Below the pieces are notes generated by a model, which saw nothing but the letters and a program-made list of their open reading frames with translations, did no database searches and was not told where the DNA came from. Below are positions 13,171 through 14,956 of a stretch of DNA of 14,956 nt, in pieces. The stretch is from contig JBGTKH010000533.1 in the NCBI GenBank assembly GCA_041744735.1, forward strand, positions 1 through 14,956, read 5' to 3'. Numbering within the stretch: position 1 is the stretch's first letter; each line of letters begins with the position of its first letter. Both the position numbers and the translations under genes were made by a program. The stretch comes from JBGTKH01 sp041744735. Lineage in GTDB: Bacteria > Planctomycetota > Planctomycetia > Pirellulales > Pirellulaceae.

Positions 13171-14956
13171 CTAGCTGGATTTGAGTTGAAAGGTGGTCGG
13201 CAACGCAAGTTTGTCGCGGTCTGCCGCCTGTCGTGTCGTGAACAGAATGATCTGCTTGCTTGGGTCAGCGGGATCGGGGCCGATGAGCCAGACGAGCTTT
13301 TGCGCCGGATCGGACGCGTCTTTCGCCGATGGGTCAGGGTTAGCCTTCCGCGCCAGGCCCGTCAGGATGTCACCCAGCGGGGCGTCGGCCATCTTGAAGT
13401 CCGCAATGCGTTGATTCTGCGTGATCCCATCCAGCTTCAGATCGGGGCCCATCAACTTGATGCGAAATTCGAAAGGCAAATTCGGCAGCTCATCGATCAC
13501 CGCCTTCTCAACATCCGCAGCAGCGTTGATCAAATCTTGCTGCGGAATGTCAAAGGTCATTTTGTGCTGCAGCACTTCCTGCATCGTTTTGGGACCGGCG
13601 GCCACCGTGGGACCGCCGCCCGTGGGAACGTACTCGGCACCGGGCGTGGACACCATCACCAGTTCACTGGCCGCAAACAAGTTGTGAGCTGAGTGGCCGG
13701 GAAGCACCGCGTTGATAACAGCGTGCTCCTGTTCTGCGCCGATGCGCGTGTTACCGTGCATGAAGCGGATCATTTGCGGATACCGCAGTGCGACTCGCCG
13801 CCAAAACGGATGAGGATTCAACGAGACGATGTAGTCCTCGATTGCCTGCGGGAGTTCCTGCAGCCGGTTGCGAAACTCACTAGCCAATCGATACGGTTCT
13901 TTCTCCAGCGACGCGTACAGTCGCATCTCGAGATAAAAATCTCCGCCGAAGTGCGTGCTGACCATACCCGCCTGCAGCCCGTCGCCCAAAAACCAAAACA
14001 GCGGCTTGAGAGCCTTCTCGCGCGGGCCGGTGAACAGCTTCTGACCTTCGTCGTTGAACAGATAGTTGGGAGCGAACAGCAGCGTGAAGTGCCGTTGCGA
14101 GTCCGACACGTTCAGCAGCCGATCAATTTCCTTACGCAACGGCGGCGGAGCACCCTGAAATTGCATCACTAGCTTGACTTCCGGCGCTGCACCCATCACG
14201 AAAACCTGCCCGGCGGCGCGCGGCGGCGCGTGAAACGACCAACCGCGACTGTCGTAGAACGTGCCGTTCGTGTCGGTAACGGGTGACGGGCTGCCCCAGC
14301 GTGCGACCAATTCGGGCTCAGGCATGGGCGTGCGCAAACGGACGACGAAGTGCGGCCGCGGCGTCTTTCCCTCGTTGTCGTGCAGGCTCATGATAAGCTG
14401 CTCGACCTGATCTAATTTCACACCCGAGGCCATTTCCCAGTCGGCTCGCGCAGCTTCAAACTCCGGCCCCAGTGACTGCATCACCTTTTGGCCTTCGTTG
14501 CTGGCGAGCATGTCCGCCGGCCGCACGATCACGAAAATCTGCGCGCCGGTAGGCACGTAATCGAGCACGATCGCCGAGCCGGTTGTCGGCGACGCCCATA
14601 GCAACTGGCCATCGTCGGCGACGATGTTTTGCACCAAAACGGTCGGTTGATTTGTCGCGGCGCCGGTTGCACCCGGAGTACCCGTCGTGCCGCCGCCATT
14701 GGCAACCACCGTTGTTCCGCCCGTGCTAGTGCTGCCCGTGCCTGTGCCGCCGGTTCCCATCGTTCCGGTGACTGAGCGGCCATTTCCGATCGTGTTCGTG
14801 TTTACGGTATCAGTGCCGTTGCCATTTGTTCCCTCGGCAACACCGTTTTCAGGAACGTCGCCGCCGCCGCCCATCATGTTCAGCGCGACCAGACCGATGA
14901 TGGCCAAAACGGCCGCGGCGCCCAACGACGACGCGAGCATGACCATCTTCTTCTTT
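13171..14956 (-). CDS. Membrane protein with Gly/Thr linker and C-terminal STN-like domain (5' end missing)
   Basis: The frame runs off the right edge: the codons before ATG 14946 read KKK, so the true start is probably outside the window, perhaps after a zinc ribbon as in related planctomycete proteins (inference). Counting from that Met, 591 aa are visible: a transmembrane helix (3-24), a Gly/Thr/Asn-rich low-complexity linker (25-100), a long globular region (about 100-500) I do not recognise, and a C-terminal block (502-591) with ITQNQRIADFKMADAPLGDIL, WLIGPDPADPSKQIILFTTRQAA and ELP-like LALPTTFQL, resembling an STN/secretin-N module. It is on the same strand as the zinc-ribbon/secretin-N gene, 136 bp upstream of it, and that gap shows no terminator. 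The two may be co-transcribed. No catalytic motif is seen. Confidence 0.82.
   Translation of the reverse strand, partial: KKKMVMLASSLGAAAVLAIIGLVALNMMGGGGDVPENGVAEGTNGNGTDTVNTNTIGNGRSVTGTMGTGGTGTGSTSTGGTTVVANGGGTTGTPGATGAATNQPTVLVQNIVADDGQLLWASPTTGSAIVLDYVPTGAQIFVIVRPADMLASNEGQKVMQSLGPEFEAARADWEMASGVKLDQVEQLIMSLHDNEGKTPRPHFVVRLRTPMPEPELVARWGSPSPVTDTNGTFYDSRGWSFHAPPRAAGQVFVMGAAPEVKLVMQFQGAPPPLRKEIDRLLNVSDSQRHFTLLFAPNYLFNDEGQKLFTGPREKALKPLFWFLGDGLQAGMVSTHFGGDFYLEMRLYASLEKEPYRLASEFRNRLQELPQAIEDYIVSLNPHPFWRRVALRYPQMIRFMHGNTRIGAEQEHAVINAVLPGHSAHNLFAASELVMVSTPGAEYVPTGGGPTVAAGPKTMQEVLQHKMTFDIPQQDLINAAADVEKAVIDELPNLPFEFRIKLMGPDLKLDGITQNQRIADFKMADAPLGDILTGLARKANPDPSAKDASDPAQKLVWLIGPDPADPSKQIILFTTRQAADRDKLALPTTFQLKSS

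Noticed and set aside
12634..13692. 352-codon open frame on the plus strand
   Set aside because: It lies antisense across the ends of two well-supported minus-strand genes and their gap, has no recognisable domain, and such shadows are common in GC-rich DNA.

Overview
The window reads as a stretch of chromosome from a Planctomycete, most likely of the Pirellula/Rhodopirellula/Blastopirellula group. This is inferred from gene content and repeats; there is no rRNA here to confirm it. Three things point that way: a DUF1571 secreted protein; large membrane proteins that join a zinc ribbon or Gly/Thr-rich linker to secretin-N-like domains; and non-coding DNA crowded with unrelated palindromic elements and a heptamer tandem repeat. 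mraZ and rsmH are present, but the usual ftsL/ftsI genes do not follow them.

Layout. 1-648 (-) is a glyoxalase-II-like metallo-beta-lactamase hydrolase cut by the left edge. It is divergent from an exported DUF1571 protein (912-1805, +). The next 476 bp (1806-2281) are non-coding and hold a terminator hairpin, a CT-rich repeat, a 111-bp MITE-like element with clear terminal inverted repeats and an 8-bp target duplication, a candidate promoter and two short hairpins. Then on + come a membrane-anchored alpha/beta hydrolase (2282-3202), a HEAT-repeat lipoprotein (3291-3836) and a nitrilase-family enzyme (3833-4798) that overlaps the lipoprotein by ATGA. A heptamer repeat tract (4809-4987) separates these from a convergent SLOG/YpsA-like protein (4980-5474, -), whose stop codon lies inside the repeat.

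From 5706 to 9638 the genes run on the minus strand. In transcription order they are a GT4 glycosyltransferase, mraZ, rsmH, and a single-pass membrane protein with a LysM-like C-terminus. Upstream of mraZ is a 10-bp-periodic array of TGGG boxes that matches the known MraZ operator design. queA (9647-10693, +) starts only 8 bp from the start of the divergent glycosyltransferase. A 70-bp palindrome lies between queA and two minus-strand genes for large envelope proteins: a zinc-ribbon/TM/duplicated secretin-N-like protein (10785-13034) and a TM/low-complexity/STN-like protein (13171 to the right edge, 5' end missing).

Working together: the HEAT lipoprotein and nitrilase are probably translationally coupled; mraZ-rsmH is an autoregulated remnant of the dcw cluster; and the last two genes look like partners in an uncharacterised envelope assembly. 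There are no prophage genes, CRISPR arrays, complete transposase genes, tRNAs or rRNAs that I can recognise.
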